DNA from: Chitinibacter sp046530675
GTDB lineage: Bacteria; Pseudomonadota; Gammaproteobacteria; Burkholderiales; Chitinibacteraceae
DNA length: 64,000 nucleotides
Assembly (NCBI RefSeq): GCF_046530675.1
Contig: NZ_CP172558.1
Span: 2,418,001 to 2,482,000, forward strand
Reading direction: 5' to 3'
In this document: positions 7,775 through 15,780 of the stretch, one piece after another
How the letters are laid out: the number at the start of each line of letters is the position of its first letter
Position numbering within the stretch: the first letter of the stretch is position 1
The notes under the pieces: generated by a model
Database searches by the model: none
What the model was told of the DNA's origin: nothing
The model's input: only the letters and a program-made list of their open reading frames with translations
Translations under genes and position numbers: made by a program

Positions 7775-8833
7775 TCAAGACTCGCTATATGGTGATTCAC
7801 GAAGGGCAAGGCTCTGTTCGATCTGATTGAGCGCCTGTTCGATCAGCCGCCAATCCGCGTTTTTTAACAGTGTGGCATCAGATAGCATTCTGCGCCATTG
7901 CCTTGCACCGTACTGCCCCTGATACAGCCCAAGGATATGCCGGGCAATAAAACGCAATGGCGTTCCGGCTGAAAGTTCACTTTCGACAAAGGGCCGCAGA
8001 TTGGCCATCGCGCCAAGCCGTGTTTGCTCACGTTGTGGCTGTCCATATATTGCCGCATCAACTTCGGTCAGAATCCATGGGTTATGGTAAGCCTCGCGAC
8101 CAACCATCACGCCATCGACGTGCTCCAGATGACTTAGACTCTGTTCAATCGTGTTAATTCCGCCATTGATAATGATTTCCAGCTCGGGAAAGTCGCGCTT
8201 GAGCTGATACACATAATCATATTTCAGCGGCGGAATTTCCCTGTTTTCCTTGGGGCTTAACCCTTTCAGAATGGCGTTGCGCGCATGAACGATAAACGTC
8301 TGGCAACCGGCTTGGGCGACTTCGCCAACAAAGTCGCGGACAAAAGCATACTCTTCCACTTTGTCGATGCCGATACGGTGCTTGATCGTCACGTCGATCT
8401 GGCAGGCGTCCTTCATCGCTTTGACACAATCGGCAACCAGTTTGGGTTCGAGCATCAGGCAGGCGCCAAAAGAGCCCGACTGCACGCGTTCGCTCGGGCA
8501 GCCGACGTTCAGATTAACCTCGTCATAGCCCCAGTTTTCGGTGATTTTGGCGCAACGAGCCAAATCAGCCGGCTCGCTACCGCCCAATTGCAGCGCAACC
8601 GGATGCTCGGCCGCATCAAAACGCAAATGCCGCATTGGGTCGCCATGCAAAATCGCACCGGTATTGACCATTTCGGTGTAAAGCCAGGTTTGAGTGGATA
8701 ACTCACGCGCAAAGCGCCGGTAAAACCGGTCTGTCCAGTCGAGCATCGGGGCGATGCAAAAGCGTCTAGACCTTGTATTTGTTGATTCTATTGGGTTTAG
8801 GTCTTGTTTTGCTTGGTTTTCGTTGTTTGGCAT
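7775..8833 (-). CDS. dusA: tRNA-dihydrouridine synthase DusA with phage-derived N-terminus
   Basis: FMN enzyme that reduces U20/U20a in tRNA. Visible motifs are RFCIAPMLDWTDRFYRR, LQLGGSEP, NLNVGCPSERVQ with the catalytic Cys, KHRIGID, HARNAI and NGGINT. The prophage is inserted inside the 5' end. Codons upstream of about 8766 come from the phage and give MPNNENQAKQDLNPIESTN in place of the original MPLTQENPAHQPS, which remains at 43866-43906. The ATG at 8833 is my choice, although no clear ribosome-binding site precedes it. The frame is open up to 8923. The enzymatic core is intact, so the gene is probably still functional under phage-supplied expression signals. Confidence 0.9.
   Translation of the reverse strand: MPNNENQAKQDLNPIESTNTRSRRFCIAPMLDWTDRFYRRFARELSTQTWLYTEMVNTGAILHGDPMRHLRFDAAEHPVALQLGGSEPADLARCAKITENWGYDEVNLNVGCPSERVQSGSFGACLMLEPKLVADCVKAMKDACQIDVTIKHRIGIDKVEEYAFVRDFVGEVAQAGCQTFIVHARNAILKGLSPKENREIPPLKYDYVYQLKRDFPELEIIINGGINTIEQSLSHLEHVDGVMVGREAYHNPWILTEVDAAIYGQPQREQTRLGAMANLRPFVESELSAGTPLRFIARHILGLYQGQYGARQWRRMLSDATLLKNADWRLIEQALNQIEQSLALRESPYSES
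8740..8766. other. attL (dusA core)
   Basis: Left copy of the 27-bp core. On the minus strand it encodes DusA residues RFCIAPML. It differs from attR at two positions, both silent or conservative in DusA. The integrase gene starts about 170 bp away, the usual arrangement for dusA-associated integrases. Confidence 0.9.
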
Positions 8834-8875
8834 TGTTTTGGTTTTATTGGGTTTACTGCGTATTTGTTTGCGTAA

Positions 8876-8924
8876 AGTGTACCGTGAGTGTACTGTTTTG
8901 ACTGATTTTTTGTCACGGTACACT
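8876..8924. promoter_or_regulatory. Integrase promoter/operator with perfect inverted repeat
   Basis: A 12-bp perfect inverted repeat, AGTGTACCGTGA at 8876-8887 and TCACGGTACACT at 8913-8924, lies between divergent dusA and int. A TTGACT (8898) and a TACACT (8919) could be the -35 and -10 of the integrase promoter, with 15-bp spacing. The right repeat arm would overlap the -10, suggesting autoregulation or arm-type integrase binding. Because the new dusA start is only 43 bp away, the site may also control dusA. Confidence 0.55.
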
Positions 8925-8934
8925 GCGGCTTGCG

Positions 8935-10056
8935 ATGGCTACTATTTTACGCATAGAAAACAAAGACGGCACGATTAGTTTTAAGGCTTTGGTGCGCTTA
9001 AAGCGGGGTGGCAAGACCGTGCTTTCTGAGGCGCGCAATTTTCTGGTATTGGGCAAAGGCGCGCGAGTCGAGGCCGCTACCCGGCGGGAGGCCGAAGAGT
9101 GGGCGGCCAAGCTCACCGAGGCCATGAAAGATGACACGGCACTGCGAACCCGTCACCTCAAAGGCATGACGATTGCCGAGCTGATCAATAAGTACGTTGC
9201 CTTTGTCGAGAAAGACAAGCCGTTGGGCGATAGCAAGCGCAGTGTATTGCGGATTGTGTCGGCGGCGCCGCTGGGTCAAATGAGGCTGGTCGATTTGACT
9301 GCGGTGGCCTTGATCAATCATTGCCGCGAGCGGCGTGCGCAGGGTGCAAAGCCGCAAACGATCAACCAGGATGTGATTTATCTGGGTGGTGTGCTGCGCA
9401 CTGCAAAAGCGTATTTCGGCATCGATGCGCCGGTGGCTGAGTTTGACCTGGGCAAAGAGCAGTGCCGGCAATTGGGTCTGCTGGCCAAATCGGCGGAGCG
9501 TGATCGCCGTTTGCAACCGGGCGAGCTGGGGGCGTTTCTGGCTCAGGCCGAAAAGTGGAAGCACAAGGGCGTGATTCCCATCGCCGATATCGTGCGTTTT
9601 GCGATCGAAACCGGTATGCGTCAAAGCGAGATTGTGGGCCTGCGCTGGGCTGATCTGAATGAGAGCAAAAAAACCATCGTGATTCGGGATCGCAAAGATC
9701 CAAAAGAAAAGCTGGGCAACAATCAGATCGTGCCGCTATTGGGCGAAGCATTCTCCATCATCAAGGTGCAGCCGGTGACGGATGAGCGGATTTTCCCCTT
9801 TAACGCAGACGGCGTACGGGCGCGGTTCGAGCGCCTGTGCCGCTTGGCCAAGATCGACGGCCTGACTTTTCATGATCTGCGCCATGAGGCGATTAGCCGC
9901 TTATTCGAGCAGGGCTACCAGATTCAGGAAGTGGCGCTGGTGTCCGGCCATCGTAGCTGGAAAAACTTGGCGCGCTATACCCAGCTTAAGGCTGAGGATT
10001 TGCATCGGGAGGTGTTGCACCCGGTGGATGTTGGTGGGCGTAGTGATCGGCGATGA
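8935..10056 (+). CDS. int: Phage tyrosine integrase (dusA-associated type)
   Basis: 373 residues; catalyses integration and excision at the dusA core. An N-terminal arm-binding-like region (ATILRIENKDGTISFKALVRLKRGGK) and a core-binding domain precede the catalytic domain. Catalytic residues are seen as ETGMRQSEIVGLRW (Arg I), Lys in the NNQIVPL region, TFHDLRHEAISR (His-x-x-Arg), SGHRSW and the nucleophile Tyr in NLARYTQL. It is transcribed away from attL, divergently from dusA. Confidence 0.93.
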   Translation: MATILRIENKDGTISFKALVRLKRGGKTVLSEARNFLVLGKGARVEAATRREAEEWAAKLTEAMKDDTALRTRHLKGMTIAELINKYVAFVEKDKPLGDSKRSVLRIVSAAPLGQMRLVDLTAVALINHCRERRAQGAKPQTINQDVIYLGGVLRTAKAYFGIDAPVAEFDLGKEQCRQLGLLAKSAERDRRLQPGELGAFLAQAEKWKHKGVIPIADIVRFAIETGMRQSEIVGLRWADLNESKKTIVIRDRKDPKEKLGNNQIVPLLGEAFSIIKVQPVTDERIFPFNADGVRARFERLCRLAKIDGLTFHDLRHEAISRLFEQGYQIQEVALVSGHRSWKNLARYTQLKAEDLHREVLHPVDVGGRSDRR

Positions 10057-10197
10057 GGTTGGGCGCTGTTCCGATTGCCCAGATTCGTGCATTTACCACA
10101 AACCAAGAATGGTCACCCGCGGGACGTGCCTTTGTCCCGCGAAGCGGTTAGACTTTTACAGTCATAGCAAGGTATCGCCAGCGATGGCCAGCCGGTG

Positions 10198-10423
10198 TTT
10201 GCGATGAAATCTGCCTCGCTGGATGTGCTATTCCGCAAAGCGCGCGATCATGCTCTGATTGAAGGGTTGTGCTTTCACAATAGCCGCGCTGAAGGCCTAA
10301 CACGTTTGGCCAAAAAACTAATGCCGATGGAGTTGACCAAGGTATCTGGGCATAGGGATTGCGAATTTTGATGAACACGTACTATCGGGAAGACCCCGCG
10401 TCTTTAGTGAGTAAATTAGATTG
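10198..10423 (+). pseudogene. C-terminal remnant of a second tyrosine recombinase
   Basis: Reading from 10198 gives FAMKSASLDVLFRKARDHAL, then LCFHNSRAEGLTRLAKKL, LTKVSGHRD and a premature TGA. A one-base shift resumes NTYYREDPASLVSKLD with the expected Tyr. This matches the last 75 or so residues of phage integrases, with HNSRAE where HDTRHE is expected. No start and no N-terminal half are present. I see nothing else convincing in 10057-10495 except a TATAAT at 10463. Confidence 0.7.
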
Positions 10424-10495
10424 ATTTGACGCAGACTAGGCCGTTTTTGTATCAATTGCCTTTATAATGACTTATGTTTGAAAAGTGATAAATAA

Positions 10496-11518
10496 ATGGA
10501 AATTCAACTAAATAATCCTATTATTTTAAAGATGGCAATGCACGTTGTTGGTGAGGATGGCGAAGAACGATCTAGACACTTACCAGCTACTGATGTTGTT
10601 CATCAGGAGTTTTTTCTTGGAAGAATTCAAGAAACTATTAAAGGCTGCAAATGTGAATTTCTCCCCGCGTCTGGTGTGTATTCCGTTCTAAAAGGAGTTA
10701 AAGGGCGTGGCGAGAATTTTAATGAACAAAGTATTAATCTGGCAGACTTATTTCATTTGGCAATTACAAGTCAGGGTGGAGCAGTTCCTGGTGCTTTTTT
10801 GTTGTTTGAAATAGAAAATAATGAAGATAAAATTTACTCGATAATAAAATATGAGCATGATGATGTTGTGCACTATAAGAGTAAAATCAATGAGCGTGGC
10901 GAGGAAGTTTTAGATTTTGAGTTGCTTGATACTACATTTGTTAAGAAGCCGCAGGCAATGCAAAAATCAGCTCTGATTTCTTTTAGTGGTGAAGAATCGA
11001 TTGTATATGTGATCGATAGAAGTGAAAGAAAGGGTATCACTAAATATTTCAGGAATTATTTAGGGGTTGTTCGACTCTATGATGATTTAGAGTTGACTGA
11101 GAAATTTCAAAAAGTAGTGGATTCATTTGTCAAGTTTGCAGTCGGTAATGATTTGTTGCCTAAAGAAATTAGGAAGACATATAAATCTAGATTATATGAA
11201 TATTCACAAAGAGATGGGGCTCGCTTTGATCCTGATGAAATTGCAGTTTTCTTGGGGGTTTTAGTTGGGGATGATTCGCCTGCCTTGGTTGAAGTGTTTG
11301 AACGAGAACTGAAGAAAGGGAAAATAGAGGGAGAGAAATTTGAGTTTGATAAAGAATCAGTTAAAAAACCATCAAAATACAGAACAAAAACATTAGATGG
11401 TATTGTAATTAATTTTGATCAGAGTCATATTGACTCTGGGAAGTACAGAAAAGAAGGGGAGACTATTGTGATTGATATATCTAATGGTCTAGAAGAAGAT
11501 GCTGATCAATTGGGTTAG
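10496..11518 (+). CDS. Nucleoid-associated protein-like (NA37/YejK-like), accessory
   Basis: 340 residues, AT-rich and with codon use unlike the flanks. I infer distant similarity to the 37-kDa nucleoid-associated family (YejK/NdpA). ITKYFRNYLGV (about 181-191) resembles the family's VADFFMDFLG-like motif. The C-terminus, KYRTKTLDGIVINFD with a final IVIDISNGLEEDADQL, closely parallels the YejK ending (GLTINFD, then TLTIKG..LRDQL). No membrane segment or signal is seen. The stop overlaps the next gene by 20 nt, so the pair is coupled. A TATAAT at 10463 may drive it. Such cargo next to an integrase is often phage-defence or exclusion; that role is inference only. Confidence 0.6.
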   Translation: MEIQLNNPIILKMAMHVVGEDGEERSRHLPATDVVHQEFFLGRIQETIKGCKCEFLPASGVYSVLKGVKGRGENFNEQSINLADLFHLAITSQGGAVPGAFLLFEIENNEDKIYSIIKYEHDDVVHYKSKINERGEEVLDFELLDTTFVKKPQAMQKSALISFSGEESIVYVIDRSERKGITKYFRNYLGVVRLYDDLELTEKFQKVVDSFVKFAVGNDLLPKEIRKTYKSRLYEYSQRDGARFDPDEIAVFLGVLVGDDSPALVEVFERELKKGKIEGEKFEFDKESVKKPSKYRTKTLDGIVINFDQSHIDSGKYRKEGETIVIDISNGLEEDADQLG

Positions 11519-12845
11519 TAGATTCGCAGCTCTAGCTGATCTCCATGAATTTTCTTGTGATGAAGATTGTGGATATTTTTCGATCAAGTTTAATGCTTGC
11601 GCTGAAACGGTTATTGCTCTCAATGAATTAATTCTCTTGGGCTCAGGTGAATTTTTTAAGAGTGTCACGATTAGAAATAATAACTTAGATGAGTTAATAG
11701 GGTCAGATGACTTGAATGAGGAAATTTATGGCGATTCGATTAGCTGCATTTTTCTGAAAAATATTGAATTGCCATGCTTCTTCGTTACCCACAAAGGTTT
11801 TGAAAAAAGTTTAGTAAAGATATCGGCTAGAAGGTTAGTGTTGATTAACTCTGTTTTTGGGTTTTCTTCTTTATCATGTGAATTTTTGCCGATCTCAAGA
11901 TATGACTCGTCGCATGTTAGTGTTGATGACTCTCTTGATATTGAAAGAAGTTTTTCTACATTCTTGAATGGGCATTTGGAAAGCTTGATTGATCAAGTTA
12001 TTCCTTTCTTTTTGTTGCGGACGCTGCCAGATAATGATTGTGATTACTTTAATATATGGAGAAGAACTTGTTCTGAAGTTTTAGTGAGATTGATGGGAAA
12101 TAAAATAGTAAGAGATCAACATGATGTTCGAGTATTAACAATTAAAGCAGACAAAAAAATAGATTTTGTACTAAATGATGCAAGTGGCATCCATGTTGAT
12201 TGCTTTCAAGAGCTCCAAGATATTGTATCCTGGATTGTTTCGCCAAAAAGAGATGCTAAGACAAGGCATCAAATCTATTTAGGATGTTTTGTTCGCGAAG
12301 GAGTGGGAGGAGTTATTTGGGATTGCCTTAAATCTTCAGCTACTCATGCTCTTGAAGCTGCGCAGCTCAATTATGATTCGTTGCTGGACAAAGAGGCTAG
12401 AGAAAGTATTAAAGTTATGGTTGATATAAGAAAGGCTGTATTTGATGTTGCTGCGCAAGTATCTAAAGATGCGCAGGAAATATCAAATCGTGTCGCTGGA
12501 GATATTGTTGCTATTGTAGGTTTGTTGATTACAAGACTTGCATTGTTTGAAAAGGGTAAATTGGATCCTTTCTTTGCTAAGTTGCTAATATTAATGGCAA
12601 TAGTTTATATTTCTTACAGGGCATACTCTGTTTTACACGTTTCCAGACAATTTTTTGCATCCGCTGAGGTTGCTCGTGAATCTTGGAGTAGGCGAATATT
12701 TAGCAATTTAACATCTGTTGATAAAGCTGAATTATCTGATGCCCCAATAAATCAAGCCAAGCTAATCCTCTCAAGGGCACTTGATACTGCTGGAATTGCT
12801 TATGCTTTTTTGTTGTTCATCTTGGCGATCCTTTTGATTATTTGA
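11499..12845 (+). CDS. Membrane protein of unknown function, partner of the NA37-like gene
   Basis: 448 residues and AT-rich. About 330 soluble residues are followed by three hydrophobic segments near 332-350 (VAGDIVAIVGLLITRLALF), 358-376 (FFAKLLILMAIVYISYRAY) and 430-448 (TAGIAYAFLLFILAILLII) at the very C-terminus. There are many cysteines in the soluble part but no recognised catalytic motif. It overlaps the upstream gene and is followed by a strong terminator, so the two make a closed cassette. A soluble sensor plus membrane effector is a plausible reading, not shown by sequence. Confidence 0.65.
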   Translation: MLINWVSRFAALADLHEFSCDEDCGYFSIKFNACAETVIALNELILLGSGEFFKSVTIRNNNLDELIGSDDLNEEIYGDSISCIFLKNIELPCFFVTHKGFEKSLVKISARRLVLINSVFGFSSLSCEFLPISRYDSSHVSVDDSLDIERSFSTFLNGHLESLIDQVIPFFLLRTLPDNDCDYFNIWRRTCSEVLVRLMGNKIVRDQHDVRVLTIKADKKIDFVLNDASGIHVDCFQELQDIVSWIVSPKRDAKTRHQIYLGCFVREGVGGVIWDCLKSSATHALEAAQLNYDSLLDKEARESIKVMVDIRKAVFDVAAQVSKDAQEISNRVAGDIVAIVGLLITRLALFEKGKLDPFFAKLLILMAIVYISYRAYSVLHVSRQFFASAEVARESWSRRIFSNLTSVDKAELSDAPINQAKLILSRALDTAGIAYAFLLFILAILLII

Positions 12846-12855
12846 AGATATATAA

Positions 12856-12880
12856 AAGCCCGCAACCGCGGGCTTTTTCT
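12856..12880 (+). terminator. Rho-independent terminator of the two-gene cassette
   Basis: AAGCCCGC, loop, GCGGGCTT followed by TTTTCTT, 11 nt after the stop at 12845. Confidence 0.85.
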
Positions 12881-12898
12881 TGTCTGCTATTTGCACGA

Positions 12899-13147
12899 TC
12901 AATGTCCAAGCAGGTTGCTGCGGTTGTGGTATTGCTTGGCGGCGATCGTCTCGACGCGCTTCAGGTTGAGTGTGTTGAGTTTGAAGTCTTGGAAGGTGTT
13001 GACGTAGCGGCGGTAGATGAGGGATTCGAGTTGGCGTAGGGCTGGGGCGAGGGTTTGCCAGGCTTCTTGGATTTGGTGTAGCCGGTCAAAGAAGACGTGT
13101 AGGCTAAAGGCTTCGATCAGGATTTTGGAGCTTTGGCGCTCGATTTC
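12899..13147 (-). pseudogene. Gene fragment without start codon
   Basis: An 82-codon open stretch on the minus strand, limited upstream by an in-frame TAA at 13148-13150. It begins EIERQSSKILIEAFSLHVFF and ends KQYHNRSNLLGH. It contains no ATG, GTG or TTG at a plausible start, so it looks like the 3' end of a truncated gene. The residue pattern is protein-like, but I do not recognise the family. Confidence 0.5.
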
Positions 13148-13167
13148 TTAATTGACCAGCTTGGTAT

Positions 13168-13494
13168 TTAGCTTTCTATCCATTGCTTCAATTTCTTTTC
13201 TTCCCCTTTGCCTATGTGAGCAACCCAAGCACCGTACGCAGCGAGCGCGGCTGCACAGGTCAGCCCAATGGCGCTGTCGGGAATGATGGTGTTCAGTATG
13301 TCGGGAAGTGTATTTCTGACTGATGGCGCATTCTGTGAGCTGTATTTCAATAGCGGATTTTGAATGGCTTGATCGAATAAGCGAATAACAAGCCCTGTGA
13401 TAAACAGCATAAAGCCAGACCACATGAAAGCCTTTCCGGCCAAGGTGATCAACCGCGGTTTGTATTCCAGTGTGTCGAGCAATTTATCGAGCAT
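13168..13494 (-). CDS. Small membrane protein of unknown function
   Basis: 108 residues with two hydrophobic segments, FMWSGFMLFITGLVIRLF and SAIGLTCAAALAAYGAWVAHIG, and a basic C-terminus. An AGGA lies upstream of the ATG. It starts 21 nt after the 406-residue coiled-coil membrane gene, so the two probably form an operon. A superinfection-exclusion role is possible but unproven. Confidence 0.6.
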   Translation of the reverse strand: MLDKLLDTLEYKPRLITLAGKAFMWSGFMLFITGLVIRLFDQAIQNPLLKYSSQNAPSVRNTLPDILNTIIPDSAIGLTCAAALAAYGAWVAHIGKGEEKKLKQWIES

Positions 13495-13515
13495 TTTGTT
13501 TGTCCTGTAATTGGA

Positions 13516-14736
13516 TTATGACTGTTCTTTTTTGTCTGCTGGCTTGTCGGCAAGTTTATCTGTTGCTTTGCTAAAATCTACTTTTTTGATTAGTTCAACT
13601 AATAACTCATGCATATTGATAGGGTATGAGTCTGTACTGTGTTTGGGGTGTTCGCGCGATGTAAATATCTGCATGGCCAGCGTAGCTTTGAGTTTGTGTT
13701 GCTCTGCCTCGGGTAGTGACGTGAGATAGGGATCAATCGTTTTGAGGACAAGAGACGTGTGTTGATAATGGTTTTGCTGCTCGCGGTGTTTGGCAGACTC
13801 TCGTGACAAATAAGCAGCAGGAACAGACAAAAATAATCCAACCACAAACCGAAACATTGCCTTTTTCAAATCCAGATCACTGGTAGCCGCTTCGTGCAGT
13901 GCGTATGCAAAAATGCCCACAACGACAAGCATGAGTAAAATTGCAAAGATTCGAAGTAAATTGGCCGCTTTCCTTTCTTTATCAGCATTTCCAGAATAAT
14001 CGCCTGCAATTGTTCTTTGGCTTGCTACATCAAGTAGCTCATTTAATTCAGACAATTTTTCATTGAATTCTTTTTTGATATTTTCAATATTGGTATTGAA
14101 ATCAGTAATTGTATTGCTGGTGATGTGTGAAAATTGGCTAAGTTCTTCCGATTTTTCCTTGGTGTATTTTTCAAGGCCTTCTATTAATTCTTGTTTTTCT
14201 TTGTGTAGTTTTGTTATTTGATTGCTGGTTTCATCGATGTGGTCATGAAATGACTTGAGTTTTTTGATTGAGTGTTGATTTTGTTGTCTGAATAATTCTA
14301 ATTGTTCTAGTTTTTCCTCAATTGTATTCATTCGGTTTGGTGTGCTGGTTATTCTGATTGATTCATTTAATTGTTTTTTCTGGTTGAGGTTCTCTGTGTG
14401 ATATTGTGAAATTGTTGAATTGAGCTTAAATAGTTTTGTTAATATATTTAGTAGTTTATCGTTTTTATTTTTGTCGGTAATTGATGTTATTTTTTCGTGG
14501 TGATCATGTAATAATTTTAGCTCTGAGCTATTTGATTCTTGGCTAGGTATTTCATTGTTTTTTATTTTTTCCAATAAGGTGATGGTGCGGAATTCAAGAT
14601 CGAATGCTATTGGCATTGCTAAGTCGTTGTTTTCTCCATTAAGAGTACTTTCATCTAGGAAATTTCTTATGTCTCTAAGAATAATGTCGAGTTGAGTTGA
14701 GCATTTATTAAGCAGTTGTTTGGCGTGAGGGGACAT
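13516..14736 (-). CDS. Coiled-coil membrane protein, accessory
   Basis: 406 residues, AT-rich, with a Lys/Asn/Ile-rich N-terminal half unlike the host genes. Residues about 110-240 look like a long coiled coil. Two membrane segments follow at about 260-280 (LLRIFAILLMLVVVGIFAYAL) and 293-310 (AMFRFVVGLFLSVPAAYL). A cytoplasmic tail ends in a Lys/Asp/Ala repeat (KLADKPADKK). No family is recognised. It is paired with the small membrane gene downstream. Confidence 0.65.
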   Translation of the reverse strand: MSPHAKQLLNKCSTQLDIILRDIRNFLDESTLNGENNDLAMPIAFDLEFRTITLLEKIKNNEIPSQESNSSELKLLHDHHEKITSITDKNKNDKLLNILTKLFKLNSTISQYHTENLNQKKQLNESIRITSTPNRMNTIEEKLEQLELFRQQNQHSIKKLKSFHDHIDETSNQITKLHKEKQELIEGLEKYTKEKSEELSQFSHITSNTITDFNTNIENIKKEFNEKLSELNELLDVASQRTIAGDYSGNADKERKAANLLRIFAILLMLVVVGIFAYALHEAATSDLDLKKAMFRFVVGLFLSVPAAYLSRESAKHREQQNHYQHTSLVLKTIDPYLTSLPEAEQHKLKATLAMQIFTSREHPKHSTDSYPINMHELLVELIKKVDFSKATDKLADKPADKKEQS

Positions 14737-14801
14737 GATTGGTTAGTTTTTGATGTGTATGATTCTTGTAAGTTTAATGCAGTTGAGTAAATCTGGGATG
14801 G

Positions 14802-14826
14802 ATAAAGCCCGCAACTGCGGGCTTTA
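14802..14826. terminator. Terminator-like hairpin after the antirepressor gene
   Basis: ATAAAGCCCGC, short loop, TGCGGGCTTTAT, just beyond the antirepressor stop at 14849. The stem is strong. The T-run is only moderate on either strand. Confidence 0.6.
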
Positions 14827-14848
14827 TGTTGTCTTTTATTTACACGCA

Positions 14849-15490
14849 TCAACGATGCCGCTGCGTTGCTTGTCGGGGTAGGGCGTGTGGGGTTGTTGGG
14901 GCTTCGGATAGGTGGTTCAGGTATTGGATGTTGAATGCGGCGTCGGCGAAGGCGTCGTGATATTCCCGTGCGAGGGGCGATTTCATCAGTCGCAATGAGG
15001 GGCTGATCGCTTTCCATGCTTCGCGCATCCGGCGCGCACCGGCCAGCAATGACGCGATGTTGCTGAGGTCGCAGAAGGTCAGTATTTCCTGCGTGCTTAA
15101 GGCGCGCGATGTGTTGGCCAAACCGGTGATCCAGTAATCGTGCAGCGCTTGGTAGCATTCGCGTTTGTAGAGGGTGATGGTGTCGCGCAGCTCGGGTTTG
15201 ACGCGGGCGGTGTCGATGCCGAATAGCCAGCCGTTGAGGTAGCTGATCGGCAGGCAGACCATTTTGCGCGCCTTTCCATCCTCGGCAACTGTAGTCGTAA
15301 TGACAATAGTCGAATTCAAGACTGCATCACGTTTGATACGACTAAGTTGCGAAGCCCAATCAAGTCCGATTGCTTCGCAGATCGGTTTAATGGCGACGAA
15401 TTGCGTGCCGCTAATGTCGAGCAGAATAAGAGTGTGGCCGTGAAACTGGATGGTGTTGCTCGGAACGAGCGCGTGCTGAGTATTTGTCAT
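14849..15490 (-). CDS. Phage antirepressor (P22_AR N-terminal domain)
   Basis: 213 residues. The N-terminal P22 antirepressor domain is recognised from TIQFHGHTLILLDISGTQFVAIKPICEAIGLDWASQLSRI and the following CLPISYLNGWLFGI. The C-terminal part is specific and unrecognised. Such proteins inactivate phage repressors and promote induction. A GAGG lies before the ATG. The C4-like antisense RNA directly upstream is the usual control of these genes, so expression is probably RNA-repressed in the lysogen. Confidence 0.85.
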   Translation of the reverse strand: MTNTQHALVPSNTIQFHGHTLILLDISGTQFVAIKPICEAIGLDWASQLSRIKRDAVLNSTIVITTTVAEDGKARKMVCLPISYLNGWLFGIDTARVKPELRDTITLYKRECYQALHDYWITGLANTSRALSTQEILTFCDLSNIASLLAGARRMREAWKAISPSLRLMKSPLAREYHDAFADAAFNIQYLNHLSEAPTTPHALPRQATQRHR

Positions 15491-15542
15491 GATATGACCT
15501 CGTCTTTAGCAGATTAAATCCGCGTCTTCGTCGCCAAACGAA

Positions 15543-15618
15543 GGTGGGCGGAACTGTGCAGGTTGGCGAACCGGAAAGACGAAACCGGCATACCCGGAGG
15601 TATCCCACACAGCCCACC
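15543..15618 (-). ncRNA. C4-like antisense RNA upstream of the antirepressor
   Basis: The transcript-sense (minus) sequence opens GGTGGGCTGTG and closes CACAGTTCCGCCCACC, giving a long closing stem. Inside are a small hairpin (ATACCTCCGGGTAT) and a CCGGTTTCGTCTTTCCGG hairpin, the layout I know from C4 RNAs of P1/P7/P22-like phages. A GCGTAAAGCGGTTTTTTTACGC hairpin lies just upstream (about 15645-15666). C4 RNA pairs with the antirepressor leader and blocks its expression. Confidence 0.75.
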
Positions 15619-15780
15619 CATAGGGGTATGACTGTGCAACGGGCGTAAAAAAACCGCTTTACGCGGATACCCGTCGTCTAATTTCCGAGTCGCCAAACTC
15701 GCATCGCGCTATTGAACGCGACATTCGCACTGTAAACCAGCGGTATCATTTTTGGCAAGGTGATGTTTCCTGATGAGTGC

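Noticed and set aside
8834..8923. N-terminal extension of DusA to 8923
   Set aside because: Codons fall in the integrase promoter and inverted repeat, are Lys/Arg/Tyr-rich and have no family match; the start at 8833 is more economical, though not proven.
13148..13423. 91-codon minus-strand frame overlapping the 108-residue membrane gene
   Set aside because: The 13168-13494 frame has membrane helices and a ribosome-binding site; the other is its frame shadow.
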